From: Desmodesmus armatus
Lineage: Eukaryota > Chlorophyta > Chlorophyceae > Sphaeropleales > Scenedesmaceae
NCBI GenBank assembly: GCA_007449985.2
Contig: VIIQ02000647.1
Coordinates: 329,954-393,953 of the forward strand
Direction: 5' to 3'
Length of the DNA stretch: 64,000 bases
Under the pieces are notes generated by a model. The model saw nothing but the letters and a program-made list of their open reading frames with translations. It was not told where the DNA came from and made no database searches. How positions within the stretch are numbered: position 1 is the stretch's first letter; each line of letters starts with the position of its first letter. The position numbers were made by a program, and so were the translations under genes. Below, in pieces: positions 34,842-47,300 of the stretch.

Positions 34842-35996
34842 CGTCCAATCCCCCTTGCCTGCCACCATACACCCCCCATACTTCCAAGGTCCGTGTGTCC
34901 GTCTCCCCCCCCCCTACACACCTGAAGTACAGATTCTGCTTAAGCTTCCCCAAGCTGGCCGGGTCACCGATCCTCCCTGCTGCTGCCTGGGCATCACTGA
35001 CAGAGAGGCCACCAAACACCGCTGCTTCTAGCAACACTCATTATGCCCCCCTTCCACTGACCGTCACACCCACCAGTGACAAAGGTAGCCCCCCCCCCCC
35101 CCCCCCCCCCCGACTGGCCCAAGCCCTGACAAGCATACGTCCTCTTACCTGAAGTACAGATCGCGCTTGAGCTTCCCCAAGCTGGCTGGATCAGCAATCC
35201 TCATCGCTGCTGCCTGAGCGTCACTGACAGACAGGCCGCCAAACACAGCTGCCAGGGGGGAAGGGCCCGAACCCCCCTGGGCCCCACCAGCAGCTGCTGC
35301 TGCTGCTGCTGCTGTGATGTAGCGTGGGAGGGACTTGGCGATGTGCAGGACCACTAGGAGGGGGCCCTCAACGTATGACTGGAAAGGCACATACTCCTGG
35401 TGACAAGGGACGGGGGGGGAGGGGTGGAGGGGGGAGGGGGGGGGGGGGGCGAATCGGGCAGGGTATGGGACACTGGAAAGAGTGTGCCCAGGACCACTAG
35501 GAGGGGGCCTTCGACATATGGCTGGAAAGAAACATACTCATAGTGACAAGGGGCACCGGGGGGGGTGTCAGTGGGTAAGCGTGTGGGGGGAGGGGAGGCG
35601 CATCACGTCAACAGCTGGCGATGGGTTTATGGCCGCAAGTTTGGGGTGATGGTGTGCATTTGTGGTATCACCAACAACACAATTGCCCACTTATGTTAGC
35701 GCAGCTGGTAGGCTGTCGCCAAGCGCCTCTTGACATCGGCTGTGTGTGAGCCGGGGGGGGGGGGGCAGGGGTTGGGGGAGGGGGGGGGGGAGTAGATGCC
35801 AACAATGACCAACTTGCCGGTTTCATATGCCAAGACTGTAAACATAGTTCCAGCAAATCTCACCTGATATGCTGTGGCCAGCCGCCTCTTGACCTTATCA
35901 TGCAGCGGCTGCACCACACTCAACACCTCTGGGAGGGTGGCATGCGGCTGGTCTGCTGCTGCAATGCGCCACACCGCACCATCAACACTGCTGCCA

Positions 35997-36041
<45 letters not shown>

Positions 36042-38152
36042 TTGCTGCCGCCACTGCTGTTCCTGTTACCGCCGTTATGGCGGTTGCTGTCACTGACGTC
36101 ATTTTGGGGTGCTGAAGAATTTGAATGGCTGCCTGCTGCTGCTTGCTGCAGGGCAGCATGCAGTAAGTACAGCAGTGCAGCTTCATCCTTCAACTCCCTG
36201 GGATGGGCGGCTGAGAGGCGACGCAGCAGCGTTGCCCATGCCGCTGAACGCAGGCTGCTGCTGCTGCTGCGGCTGCTGCTGCTGCTGCTGCTGCTGCTAC
36301 AGCTGCACAGGGTGATGATGGCCCAAGCTGCAAGCAACAGCAGCAGCAAGTCCAGCAGTGTGAGTATGGGGATGAGTGTCAACATGAGCGCAGGAGGGGG
36401 GGGGGGTGGTAGCACAAGATGTTGCAGTACTGTGGCTTCATCTTTGAGCTCTCTGGGATGGGCGGCTGAGAGGCGCCGAAGCAGCGTGGCCCATGCCGCT
36501 GACCGCAGGCTGCTGCTGCTGGTGCTACTGCTGTTGCTGCTGCTGCTGCACAGGGTGACAATGGCCTACCCTGAATGCAACAGCAGCAAGTCCACGCAAA
36601 GGGTGAGGAATGAGTGGGGAATGAGGGAGGAAGTAGCGCAGGACAAGGGGGGGGGGGCACAATATGTTAAAGCAGAGCGGCTTCATCTTTGAGCTCCCTG
36701 GGATGTGAAGCTGAAAGGCGACGCAGCAGCGTTGCCCATGCTGCTGAACGCAGGCTGCTGCTGCTGCTGCTGCTGCTACAGCTGCACAGGGTGACAATGG
36801 CCCAGGCTGCAAGTAACAGTTGCAGGTCCACGGAATGAGTGAGGATGAGGGGGGGGGGGGGTAAGTGAGGAAATAGGGGGGGGGGCACATGTTAGAGCAG
36901 TGAGCCTCGTCCTCCACCTGCCTGTAGTGTAGGGTGTCGCAGGAGTGAGAAGCATGGAGTGGAATGTGTGATGTATGCAGTCCACACATGCAGCAATCCA
37001 TACATATTGTAGTGTACATAACGTAGTCCATGCCTTATCCCACCCCAGTCGGAATGCCTTGTTCCCTGATGCTATGTGTGCATTATGCATATGCGCATGC
37101 TGCATGGTGCATACAAACCCAGCATGCCCCCTCTCCCCCCCCCCCCCCACGTGTTGACATGGCCTCGAGCCCATGCATGCCATGCATGATGCAACTCGCA
37201 CGCAGTCCATAACCTGTCAGTGAAGCAGTCCTGCCTGAATTCGGAGAAAAAAACTCACCTTTCACGATTGCGTCAATGTGCATGCTGTATGCAGTCATGC
37301 CCCCCCCCCCCCCCCCCCACGCAACCCCTGTTGCGATGCCCTCATACTCATGATGCAACATGCTCATGATGCAACCCATGCATTCCATGCATGACGCGAT
37401 CCATGCACAATGAATGGCGCATGCAGTGCATACATGCAACGTAACCCATGCATGAAGTCCAGAACCTTAAAAACCTCACCTGTCACGATAGCATCATAAA
37501 CAGGCACCTTTTCCATCTGCTGCATGGCTGCTGCTGCCAGCCTTTCCAGCTGCTGCGGCGCCAGTTCAGCACCAAACATAGCTAAACCCCACAGCCCCGT
37601 GCCCAACTCGGGCCCTAACGCTGCTATATCGTCCGTCAAAGCTGCTGCTATACCCTGAAGTTGTGCTGGTGTGGGGTTTGCTGCGTGCTGAAGGTGCAGG
37701 AGGGGTCCAGCACAAGCTGCTGCTACTGCTGCTTGGCCTCTGGGAGGAGCCCGAGCAAGTTGCATGGGATCGATCTGCGATACAGTTCCGCTACTGCTGT
37801 TGCTGATGCTCCATGCGGCCCATCCTGCAGCTGCTGCTGCACCTCCTGCTCCGAGGTAAGTCCAAAGTGATGACGCACGCTGCTCTTGGCTGCTCTGACC
37901 GCTTTGCTGCTGCTGCACCCGCATGAGCTGCGGGTTTTGATGCTGCTGGAATGTAGCGCTGCATGTCGAGATGCATGCAAGGCATGCAGGCAAGGCAGTG
38001 CGGCCGGTGCACCTGCTGAGCACCTGCTGCTGGTGGAGTGCCCTCAGCAACTGCATGTTTGGACCTGGCTTGGATGCAGTAGCAAAGGTGTTCCGGTTGA
38101 CAAAATAAACGAAAACACTACAGTCTTGGCTGAATGCACCATCTGTGGCCAT
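30264..38152 (-). CDS. Unrecognised multi-exon gene, probable organelle-targeted membrane protein
   Basis: Likely exons on the minus strand: 37480-38152 (or starting at an internal Met near 38058), ~35864-36300, 35149-35396, 34210-34258, 33495-33612, part of ~31320-31640, and a terminal exon 30264-30402 ending in a stop. The first exon reads MQLLRALHQQQVLSRCTG, a presequence-like start, then [20 protein letters not shown], a likely membrane segment, then helical TPAQLQGIAAALTDDIAALG. Later exons give LRSAAWATLLRRLSAAHPRE, YVPFQSYVEGPLLVVLHIAK, DPASLGKLKRDLYFR, VAHVLYRRMQLPIQQGTDAD, AAVFVFDDSQQLG and SYDYRGLEQLLRGRLERV. I do not recognise the family. Joins 35149/34258 and 34210/33612 are in phase; the join into ~31640 and the exon ~31320 to 30402 junction are not resolved. 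It is head-to-head with the AIMP1-like gene, 236 bp apart. Confidence 0.6.
30665..31175 (-). repeat. Donor-edge copies (three) of gene 4 exon ~31320-31640
   Basis: The exon end RYSAPRAVLHAGGVQALTRQ...DACKSAG with donor GTAAGT recurs at about 31079-31170 (donor GTACGT), 30862-30930 (donor GTATGT) and 30672-30770 (donor GTACGT). One copy has a one-base length change early on, shifting its frame. C-runs of 10-24 bases flank each copy (30600-30625, 30815-30835, 30965-30985, 31245-31258). Confidence 0.75.
31905..33755 (-). repeat. Array of donor-edge copies (six or more) of gene 4 exon 33495-33612
   Basis: The exon end ADVVLPSLKAAVFVFDDSQQ followed by LG and donor GTAAGC recurs downstream in the transcript at about 33270-33345, 33020-33100, 32785-32865, 32555-32630, 32315-32395 and 31910-31985, a period of about 235 bp. 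Coding differences are mostly synonymous (GCT/GCC/GCA Ala, TTC/TTT Phe), with rare changes (D to E, A to T). Each intron part holds CCTAGTGTTGCTTGGGCAATAA and ACTGACTACAATCAATCAAACAGTAACC. One acceptor-edge copy of the same exon (VHVLYRRMQLPIQQGT) lies at about 33695-33750. Confidence 0.9.
34420..35565 (-). repeat. Copies of both edges of gene 4 exon 35149-35396
   Basis: Donor side: AAVFGGLSVSDAQAAAMRIA then DPASLGKLKRDLYF recurs at about 34925-35035, 34680-34765 and (decayed) 34420-34470, all with the YF|R donor context. Acceptor side: EYVPFQSYVEGPLLVVL recurs at about 35480-35560 as YVSFQPYVEGPLLVVLG. Poly-C runs of about 20-40 bases lie between donor copies (34540-34553, 34645-34660, 34805-34842, 35090-35111), and G-runs at the acceptor copy (35410-35450). 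Confidence 0.85.
35690..36960 (-). repeat. Copies of both edges of gene 4 exon ~35864-36300
   Basis: Acceptor side: LRSAAWATLLRRLSAAHPRE followed by LKDEAAL recurs at about 36430-36560 and 36670-36790, with a fragment near 36895-36935; each is preceded by a CAG/Ser run and CACCCTGTGCAG. Donor side: VKRRLATAYQ (35864) recurs at about 35700-35735, where the donor GT is lost (CAGCTGCGC). G-runs mark unit borders at 35755-35795, 36395-36405, 36645-36657, 36850-36890. Confidence 0.8.
37240..37300 (-). repeat. Donor-edge copy of gene 4 first exon
   Basis: The first exon ends VYDAIVTG at a GTGAGG donor (37480). About 230 bp downstream in the transcript, 37250-37295 reads YSMHIDAIVKG with donor GTGAGT, followed on the far side by a C-run (37300-37318). 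A palindromic CATGCAT-rich tract fills 37330-37450. Confidence 0.6.
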
Positions 38153-38388
38153 CTCAGGCTATCTGCCAGGTCAAAAGGCAGAAGTGTGATCTGACTGGGT
38201 GACAACAGAGTGAGCCGTTGCTTCTGCAGCTGACCACCTTGACACGGTGCATACGCTCTTACAGTATCGTGCTACACGACATTACCAAAGTAAGCCAGGA
38301 GTATCCGCCGCTTGAGACAACCGCCGTTGATCGCCGCACCTCCATCCTTTGCTGTTGGCCCAAGCAGCTGTAGCAAGAGCAGTCAACC
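38153..38388. promoter_or_regulatory. Short divergent promoter between gene 4 and the AIMP1-like gene
   Basis: Only 236 bp separate the two outward-facing start codons (less than 340 bp if gene 4 starts at the internal Met). Both promoters must lie here. No clear core element seen. Confidence 0.5.
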
Positions 38389-41300
38389 ATGGTTCTATCA
38401 GTCACAGACGACAATCGGGGCTTGACAGCCTTGCTCGTCAACACATACGCTGGGCAGCCAGCAGGAGAGATCACCCAAGCAGCAGCACAGTTGTCTCTGA
38501 GCCTAGCCGGACAGCAACCCATACAGGAGCTGGTGCCGATCTGTCAACAGTTGGCGCGTCTTTCTGCCAAGGCGCAGCAGCTGCTGGGTGCAGATCAAGC
38601 GCAGCAAGCACAGGTGGGTGGACAACAGCAACGGTCAACTGCTGTGGCGGCTGCACCATAGGCCCCTGTGATTGGCACAGCTCATCCATTCAGATGTTCT
38701 CGCAACACACAAATGGCTTCACAATCAATTCAATCTTGCATAAATCTGGTCGTCATTGGACTGCACCTAACTGCCCGCCATTCACATTGGGCCGGGGGTG
38801 AAGACAGGGGGGGGGGGGATCCCAGAGCTTGACATGTGCGTGTGGCATGCCCAGCACACCTTATGCCCAATGTTGTCAAGCAATTGCTTGCAGTGCTTGA
38901 TCAAAACAAGTATTATCAATACTGCATTGGCACCATTGATTTGCAGGTGTTTGAGTGGTTGGCGTGGGCTGCCTCAGAGCCCAACCACTTGCCAGGATGC
39001 GTCGACGATGGCCAAACCAACAAACTATCACCTCAACTGTTACCCCCCCCCCACCACCAACCCACCACCACCACCATTTTCTGCACCCGCAGGTGTTTGA
39101 GTGGTTGACGTGGGCTGCGTCTGAGCTGGCGTTGGTAACTGATGAGAAGCTGTCACACCTCAACACCCACCTGGCCACCCGCACCTTCCTGGCTGGCAAC
39201 TGCACCAGCCTGGCAGATCTGGTGGTGTTTGGGACCATCCACCCAGCAGTGGTGAGTGGGGGAGGGAGGGATGGAGTGGGGTTTTGGAAGGGTGTGTACG
39301 TGTGTGTCGACAGAGGGAGTACTTGGATACATGCAAGCTCACTAAGGCTGTGTGTGTGTGTGTGGGGGGGGGTGTTGGGTGAACAGGTTTCTGATGCTGG
39401 TGATTGGGCAGGGTGGGGTGGGGCGCCTAATCAAGCTTCTCAACTTTGTTGGTTGGGGAAATCGGTGGTCACCAGCCTAGCAGACCTGGTGGTGTTTGGG
39501 ACCATCCACCCAGCAGTGGTGAGTTTTGCTTTTCTTGAAGTTTGCTCCATTTTAGTGGATACTTTGTTGTTGCTTTTTGCTTTGTTTGACCTACGTGCGG
39601 TACCGAAACAAGCACTCTTGAATGCAGCACTTTGTTTGTCTAGGTTTGGGATTTTTGGTGGTTTGGTGGGCACCAGCCTGGCAGACCTGGTGGTGTTTGG
39701 GACCATCCATCCAGCAGTGGTGAGTGGCTGTCATGTTGCTGTTTGGTTTTCATTTGTGTTGACATACTCAGTGCTGCTGATGTTGCTGATGCACTTTGTG
39801 CAAGCTGAGGAGACCTGAGGAGACCTGAACCCACCACTTTGTGGTGTCATCTTGCCAGCTTACATGGGCACAGCATGCAAGCAAGCCCTCGGCATCCATG
39901 TTTTAATGCCTATGCATCACTTGTTATCTTTCCAGCTTGCATGGGCACAGCATGCTCGATTTACCTACGTAAGCTGTGCAGGGTTGCATGCAGCACCGTG
40001 CACCTTGCAGCTTTGTGCATGCAGTGTGCCGAGCATGGTGGTGCTTGGGAGTGTCGATCAAGTAGTGGTGAGGGGAGTGTGGTATGGGTGTGTGTGTGTG
40101 TGTGGGGGGGGTGATTCGCTTTGATTTCAAGGGCTTGGTTGCAATCTCAATGGAACAGCTGACGCATGTGCTGGCAGTTGGGCTTTTTGCATGCTATGTC
40201 CGTTTGACTGGGAGCTACCCACGGGCATGGTTGCAAAGCATCGTTCAGAGCAATCTGTTCGCTGTCCGTCAGGTGCAAACCTGCATGCCAGGAGCAGACT
40301 GCCTTGAAATCGCTTTTCTTACATGTCAAGGCTAGCTAGAGAACTTCGAAGGGGGGGGGGGGCAACCACTGGTTGGCACCTTTGTCAGCTTTATCAGCCG
40401 CCTATCTTTCACATCAAGCAATCAATCATTATTACACCTGCAGCTTTGAAACTGGAGGGTATATGCTCCAGGGTACAGGAGGTTGTGACAGGGGATGTCC
40501 ATTCCGGTCTGCCACAAATAGACAAGGCTCACCAGCCAGTAATGCCACATGGCTGATGCTTACTACTGCAGCAAAGAAGATAGAGGCTATCTGCCACGTA
40601 TGCACAACACTTTCCAGGGCATTCTGATCTGTACGTCAGTGGAATAACCTTGATGCCCAGAGCAGACTGCCCTGCTGGTGCTGTTGATTTCTGTTGAGGC
40701 TAGCTTGGGAACTCCCCCCCCCCCCCTCAGCACCTTTGTCCGCGTTGTCAACAGCTTGTCCTGCATATGCCCCAGGCTTCACAGTGGCTGGACCGGGGGT
40801 TGTCAGTTGCAGTCTTGCCACATGCAGACAAGGCTCACCAGCCAGTGTGTCACATTGCTGTTGCTTACTTCTGCAGCAGCGCAGTTCGGTTGATTCCTGT
40901 CACGGATGCACAACAACACCTTCCAGGGCATCTGATCTGTGCGTCGGTGAAACGACATTGATGCCCAGAGCAGACTGCCTTGTTGGTGCTGTTGACTCCT
41001 GTCAGGGCTAGCTTGGGAAGTTACGGCCCCCCAGCACCTTTGTCCGCGTTGTCAACAGCTTGTCCTGCATATGCCCCAGGCTGTACGTGGCTGGGCTGGG
41101 GTTGTCAGTTGCAGTCTGCCACATGCAGACAAGGCTCACCAGCCAGTATGTCACATTGCTGTTGCTTACTTCTGCAGCAGCGCAGTTCGGCTATCTGTCA
41201 CGGATGCACAACATCATCCAGGGCATTCTGATCTGTGCGTCGGTGAAAAGACATTGATGCCCAGAGCAGACTGCCACTGTTGGTGCTGTTGATTCCTGTC

Positions 41301-44300
41301 CAGGCTAGCTTGAGAAGTTGCGCCCCCCCCCCCCCCAGCACCTTTGTCCGCGTTGTCAACAGCTTGTCCTGCATATGCCCCAGGCTTCACAGTGGCTGGA
41401 CCGGGGGTTGTCAGTTGCAGTCTTGCCACATGCAGACAAGGCTCACCAGCCAGTGTGTCACATTGCTGTTGCTTACTACTGCAGCAGCGCAGTTCGGCTG
41501 ATTTCTGTCACGGATGCACAACACCTGCCAAAGCAATCTGATTTGTGCGATCCTGGAATAACCTGGATGCCCAGAGCAGACTGCCATGTTGGTGTTGTTG
41601 ATTCCTGTCAAGGCTAGCTTGAGAACTTGGGGCCCCCCGGCACCTTTGTCCGCGTTGTCAACAGCTTGTCCTGCATATGCCCCAGGCTTTACAGTGGCTG
41701 GGGCGGGTGTTCGATCAATTGCGGTTTGCCGTACGCAGTTGCGGTTTGCCGTACGCAGACAAGGCTCACCAGTAAGCATATTCACTTACCTACTGCTTGT
41801 CAGTCTGGCTGATGCACAACACTGTCAGAGCGATCTGCCGCTGGCTGTCTCAAGGGACGTGGGTGCCAGAAGCAGACTGTCCTGATGGTGTTGTCTGTCT
41901 GCGTCATGCCAGCCAGGAATTTTGGTGGCGCCGGGCACCTGTCGGCCAGACAAACCCAAGAAACACAGACAGGCCAGCAGTCATGCAGTACGAGGTTTTG
42001 ATGTTCTCTCTACGTGGCTGTGCAGCAGTACGTAAAACCGCCGTCACTCTCACACCTTTTTTATGCTGTCTTGGTGCTCATGGTACCCTGCACGGCACTC
42101 TTGTTTCTAGCTAGCTCGAAAGCTGGTGACACTCGGCATCAACGCCAACCTTCCTTGTAGCTTTTTTTTGGGGGGGGGGGGGGCTGTCAGCCATACGGCG
42201 ACCAGGAAGTGTGAGGTCGGTGTGAGTGCTTACTAATGGTTACTGATGGGCATGATGGTTGGCTTGTCACAGGTTGCACAGCATCGCCAGAGCAGTCTGC
42301 TTGAGGGGGATCAGTTTCAACCTGGTTGCCAACAGCAGACTGCCCTTTTGGTGCTGCGGATCTGTTTGGCCCAATTGGTACGCATCAATCCAAATAGGCA
42401 TTTGTGGCTGTGCAGCAGTGTGTGAATGTATCACCCTACTCATTTGGGGGTGGGGGATAGCAGTGGTGTTGATGGGTTCAGGGTAACAGCATTGATGGCA
42501 GCGCTTGGATGGTCACTTTCAGCAGCTTCAGATCTTGTGTGACAGATGCACGACAGCATCACAGCAGCCTGGTTGTTGCCTCTGCTCGCTTGGCGTGTGT
42601 TGAGGGCAAGAAGCAGATTGCTTCGGTGCTGTTCGTGCATTCCTGGCAGTCATGCCATTCACACCATGGGGCAATACCTGTCAAAGAGTGCTGCACCGCC
42701 CTGCCTCTCGTCCACACTGGACTAGGGAGGGACAATGGGATCTTTGGGGGGGGGGGAGCAGTGGTGCTGCTAGGATGCCCTGCACCATCATTGCAGTTTG
42801 TTTCTTACTTCGCTTCGTCAGCATGTCCTGGGGGCAAGAAGAAGATTGCTTTGACGGTGTTGCTCCTTTCCTGGCAGTCCCGTCAGTCTGTCTGCTGATG
42901 GGTGCTGTTGGCCGCTGGCCTTACTGGTGTGCTGCATGCACCGCACCATAACTGCAGTCTGGTTCTTCACCTTCCTGGCCTCGCTGTGTCCCGAAGGCAA
43001 GAAGCAGGTTACTCTGGTGGTGTGGTACTTTCCTGGCAGCCACGCCATGAACAATTGCACAGCCTGCAGCATGAGTGCACAGTGTGCCGCTGCCTGCAGC
43101 TGGACGAGCTTGTGGGATGAATGCACTGCACAGCACAGCACAGCATGTAGAGTAGGTGTTGGCCATCTGGACAAGTGTGTCCCGAGGGCAAGCATCAGGT
43201 TTGTTTGGTGGGGTTTTTGCCGCGCAAGTTCGTGTCAGCCATGCTGTTGGTGTCACCACCACTAGCATGACTGACACGAACTTGTGCGGCATCATCGGAA
43301 ATTTGTACCCCGCTGAATCGGTCTGGCTGTTTCAGCCGATAGCTTTTCAGTGGAGCCAGCCGGCTGTACAGTCACGACTGGCGCGACTGAACGTCGACTG
43401 CAACACAACAGTCGACGGTCACTGAAACAGTCGGGAGTTTCCCAAACGGCCAAAGTGCCCTTTTGACGTCGTAAATAATTTTAATAACGCTATCAAGACA
43501 TTGTTTTCAAGCCTACGGGACTGAATAGACTGTTTGCAGAGTGGCATGCATAGCAGGCGCACAAAAACATGCAGCAAAGTCTGCAGGGGTGCATCACTGT
43601 GGCAGGAACACAGCAGATGATCAATCCTGAGCAACTTTACCAGCTGACATAAGCACCACACGTATGGGGCCCCACAGTCAGTTGACTGGTACATAGTGGT
43701 GGACGTGGACCAAGGGCGCCCCATGTGTGTGCAGGTATGTGGATATACATAATAAAACCGACAGTTGTACTGAAGCTGCGATCAAAGCCCGTTCTGCAGG
43801 GTGTTCTCAGCCTGGGCAGCACAGCTGCAGTCGCAGCACAGCAGAACCCTGCCCAGGGTGGAGCCTTGTGTGTCATCTCAACCATCCCGGGCTCTGCTAG
43901 GTTACGACAGGCATGCTCATGATGGTTGAATCACAATACACTCGCTTCGTTCCAGAACTCGCTTCGCGATGTGGTTGTCTGATCGTGTCCATCCATGATC
44001 TGGGCATGCGCACGACGCTGAAGCTTCATTCCGTTCAAGCTGCAACAAAGATCATCGATAAAACCTTAGTGGACTCATGTGTCCTGTGTCGTCGGCATAC
44101 GGGACCCTGATGTGGTGCCAAGACCACCAACTACCTTCTGCCTACTGCTTCACTTGAAGGACACAATCCATGAGAAAGCGCGGCGATCGCAGGTCAGGAC
44201 GTGCTCAGTTGTTGTGTTTCAGACTATCACCAAATACTGACGAGGTTGCATAAGCAGCTGAAGTCAGCAGACAACCAGAAAGCCGGTTCTGCACAATCAG

Positions 44301-47300
44301 CTGTCTGTGCTGGAGACAGCAGTCGACACCGAAGATGCATATGTCCATCAGCAGCAGTTTTCAAGGCAGCACATGGATGAGATGTTCAACTGAAGCAGTT
44401 CGCTACATGTCCGCTGTTGGTGTGATATCACCGTGTGGGACTACAACACGTTGGCTGCACCCAACTGCGCAGGAACCCTGCTGGCCACAAGAGATGCTGC
44501 ACCACACGGTGCTCTTCTCAAGGTTGTGCAGGCTGACAAGCCAGCACCCTCGCTAGTGGCAATGCCTGCAACTACCAAGCACAAGCAGGTGCCGGCAGCG
44601 CAGCAGCTCAGGCCAGCATGATAGGGGCAGTTGGCGTCAACTGCAAGCGAAGGTGGTGGTGGTGGCACTTGAGGAGGTTTGAGAACGCCTCTGCTGATGC
44701 CAGTCACAGAACAACCGTAAGTATGCAGCTCTGCATATCATGTCTGCAGTGTGTGACAGCGATGCAGCACCCTGCTGGATTTTGTTGTGATCACAACCCT
44801 GGCTGCTACTTCAACAGCTGTCATCCACGTACAGACAATCCTGCTGCACCTGGCTGTGCCTCCATGTTGTCACGCCTGAGTGTGCGTCAGTGTGTTTTGT
44901 GTGCATATGCAGCAATGTTTGCAGCGGGCCGCACACCGTAGCATTGTAGCAGCCTTGCTGCGCACATGCCACAGTCTGCAACACGTGTTGCATGTCCACA
45001 TGCTGCACGGTCTCCCGCCCATGAGCTGACTGTAACACAACCCTTGTGGCTGCTCCCTTGCAGGTCCAGCGCACCATGGTGTAACCCAGTATCCAGGGTC
45101 AGAGGGATCCCACCAGCTGAGAAAGCGGAGCATGCAGATGACTCTGGCTGTATGGAAGGTATGCATGAGCAGGCAGCAGCACAAACTCATGCACACACGT
45201 GGTGGTTGCATTGGCAACCATACTGGTTGCACGGCTGTTGTGCAAAGGGAGCAAGGCTCAAAAACAAGGCACTTCTTTGTCACACGGCAATGCACGGAGT
45301 TCTGTACCTTGGCACCAGCCTGCACAGTGACAGTTACTGACAGCTTAGAGATCCTGCCGCTCTGCGGGCCCTTTGCATGCCTATTTGGTGACCAACTGCT
45401 CGATGTGCTGCTTGCTGTTTGACTCGCAGGAGAGTGCGGCTGTGAGCGAGGCTGGGGCACTGTATCCCTCAGTCAAGTGGGCTGCACAGGGCGCATCGAT
45501 CAACGACCACATGTGGAGGCGGTTGCCGCTGAGCAATCTGGCCCTCTCTGCATTGAGCCAGAATGCGCTGCTGCCCTGAGCCAGAATGCGCTCCTGCCCT
45601 GCTGTGTGTGATGATGACTGTTGTGTGGTGAGGCGTGTGGGGTGTGCAGCCTTCTACTGCAATTGCAGTGGCTCAGTGCAGTCTGTGGCTGTCATGGGAT
45701 GCACATTGTGAAGGGTGCCAACACGGTGTTGCTTGGAGACAGTTGTGCCACGTGCTGGTGTACAGCATGTTGGGTTTGTGAGATGGTACATGTAATGATT
45801 GGGCACCAGCCCATGGTGGCATGGTGGCAAGTAAGGGGGCCTTGGCAGTCAGCTTTGTATGAAAATCGGCACAGTCACAAACAAACAGCGACAATTCGTT
45901 TGTGATCTTCCCAGTCGGCTTGTCAGTCGGCTTCACAGTCGACTGAACAGCGCGCGCTGTCAACAGTCGGCTGTTTTAGCACGAGCTGTCAACAGTCGAC
46001 TGTTTCAGCACGCGTTATGCCATGTACTGAATCAGCCACGACTGAAAAAATCGCTCTAGTCGACCGATTCAGTGGGGTACAAATTTCCGATGATATAACA
46101 CCAACAAAGAACCCTAAATCTTATTTGACACCACCAACAGTGGCGTTGCTGCCAACCACTGCACAGCACCACTGGTATGAGTCATAGCAGTCTGTTCTTG
46201 TCTCTTCTGGCCCTGTTGTAGAATGTGGCCCCAGGGGCAAGAAGTGGGTGATTGTGGTGGTGTTGTGCATCCTGATACTCATGCTACTCACCCCTCATCT
46301 CTTGACAGACCCACGTAGGACACCAACCCTCAAACCCCCAATCAGGACGACACCCCCACTGATGCCCCTCCACCCCCCCCCCCCACCCCCAATCCCTGCA
46401 GGTGAAGTGCCAGGTGCACAGACCGACAGCTTCGAAACCTGCTGCGCTGGTGCAACCTCCCTCAACCACTGTGCTTTGGCTGTTGGCTGCAGGCCAGAAA
46501 TTGTCCAAAAATTGAATGTCTAGCCCACCCTCCCCTTCAGTCCACTGCAAGATGGCAGTTCTGACACCCCCCCCCCCTCTCAATTCCTGCAGGCCAAGAT
46601 GCCAGGTGCACAGACCGACAGCTTCTGCAACCTGCTGCGCTGGTTCAACACCATCCAACACTCAGCAGACAGCCAGGAGCTGTTCACTCGGGTAGACATC
46701 CCCCTGCCCGCCTTCGTGCCCCCGCCACCTGTTGCGGTAACAGCCAAACCAGCAAAGTCAACAGCTGCCGCCTCTTCAACTACGGTGAGTATTGTGATGG
46801 GAGAGCGACGGTGGTGGTTGGAATGCGTAGCGAGCATGACATGGGGTTGTAGCATATTCTGCTCGAAGGCTTGGGTTGAATGTAGTGGGGATGAAGCACA
46901 GTGGCCCTTGTCGAGGCGTGGTCTTGCTTTGCTTGTTGGTGTGGAGGGAGGCATATGCCTTGTTGGGCTGGGCCCTTTTGTTTGTGGTTGTTTGTGCTAC
47001 TGTATGCCGCAAGCGGTATTGTTTTGGTTCGAGGATGCTGCATGACGTTGGGAGCCTGTTGTTTGACTCTCAACATCAGTTGGTGCTGTTTTCCTGCTGA
47101 CAGGCCCGGTGTGAACACCTATTATTGTTTGTGCTGAGTGTGTGGTTGTTGTGGTTGTGGCCGCTGATGATAAACCTCGATACACACACTTCCATGACCC
47201 AAACAGAGGGTGGTAACACACCCCAAGATGCACCATATCGATAGGTGAGTGCTGAGGCCTGCTTTGTCGACACACGCCGCACTTTGTTGTCGTGGCTGGT

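Noticed and set aside
44870..45460. 196-codon minus frame inside the transposon as a transposase
   Set aside because: No catalytic or DNA-binding motif, cysteine-rich composition typical of a shadow frame.
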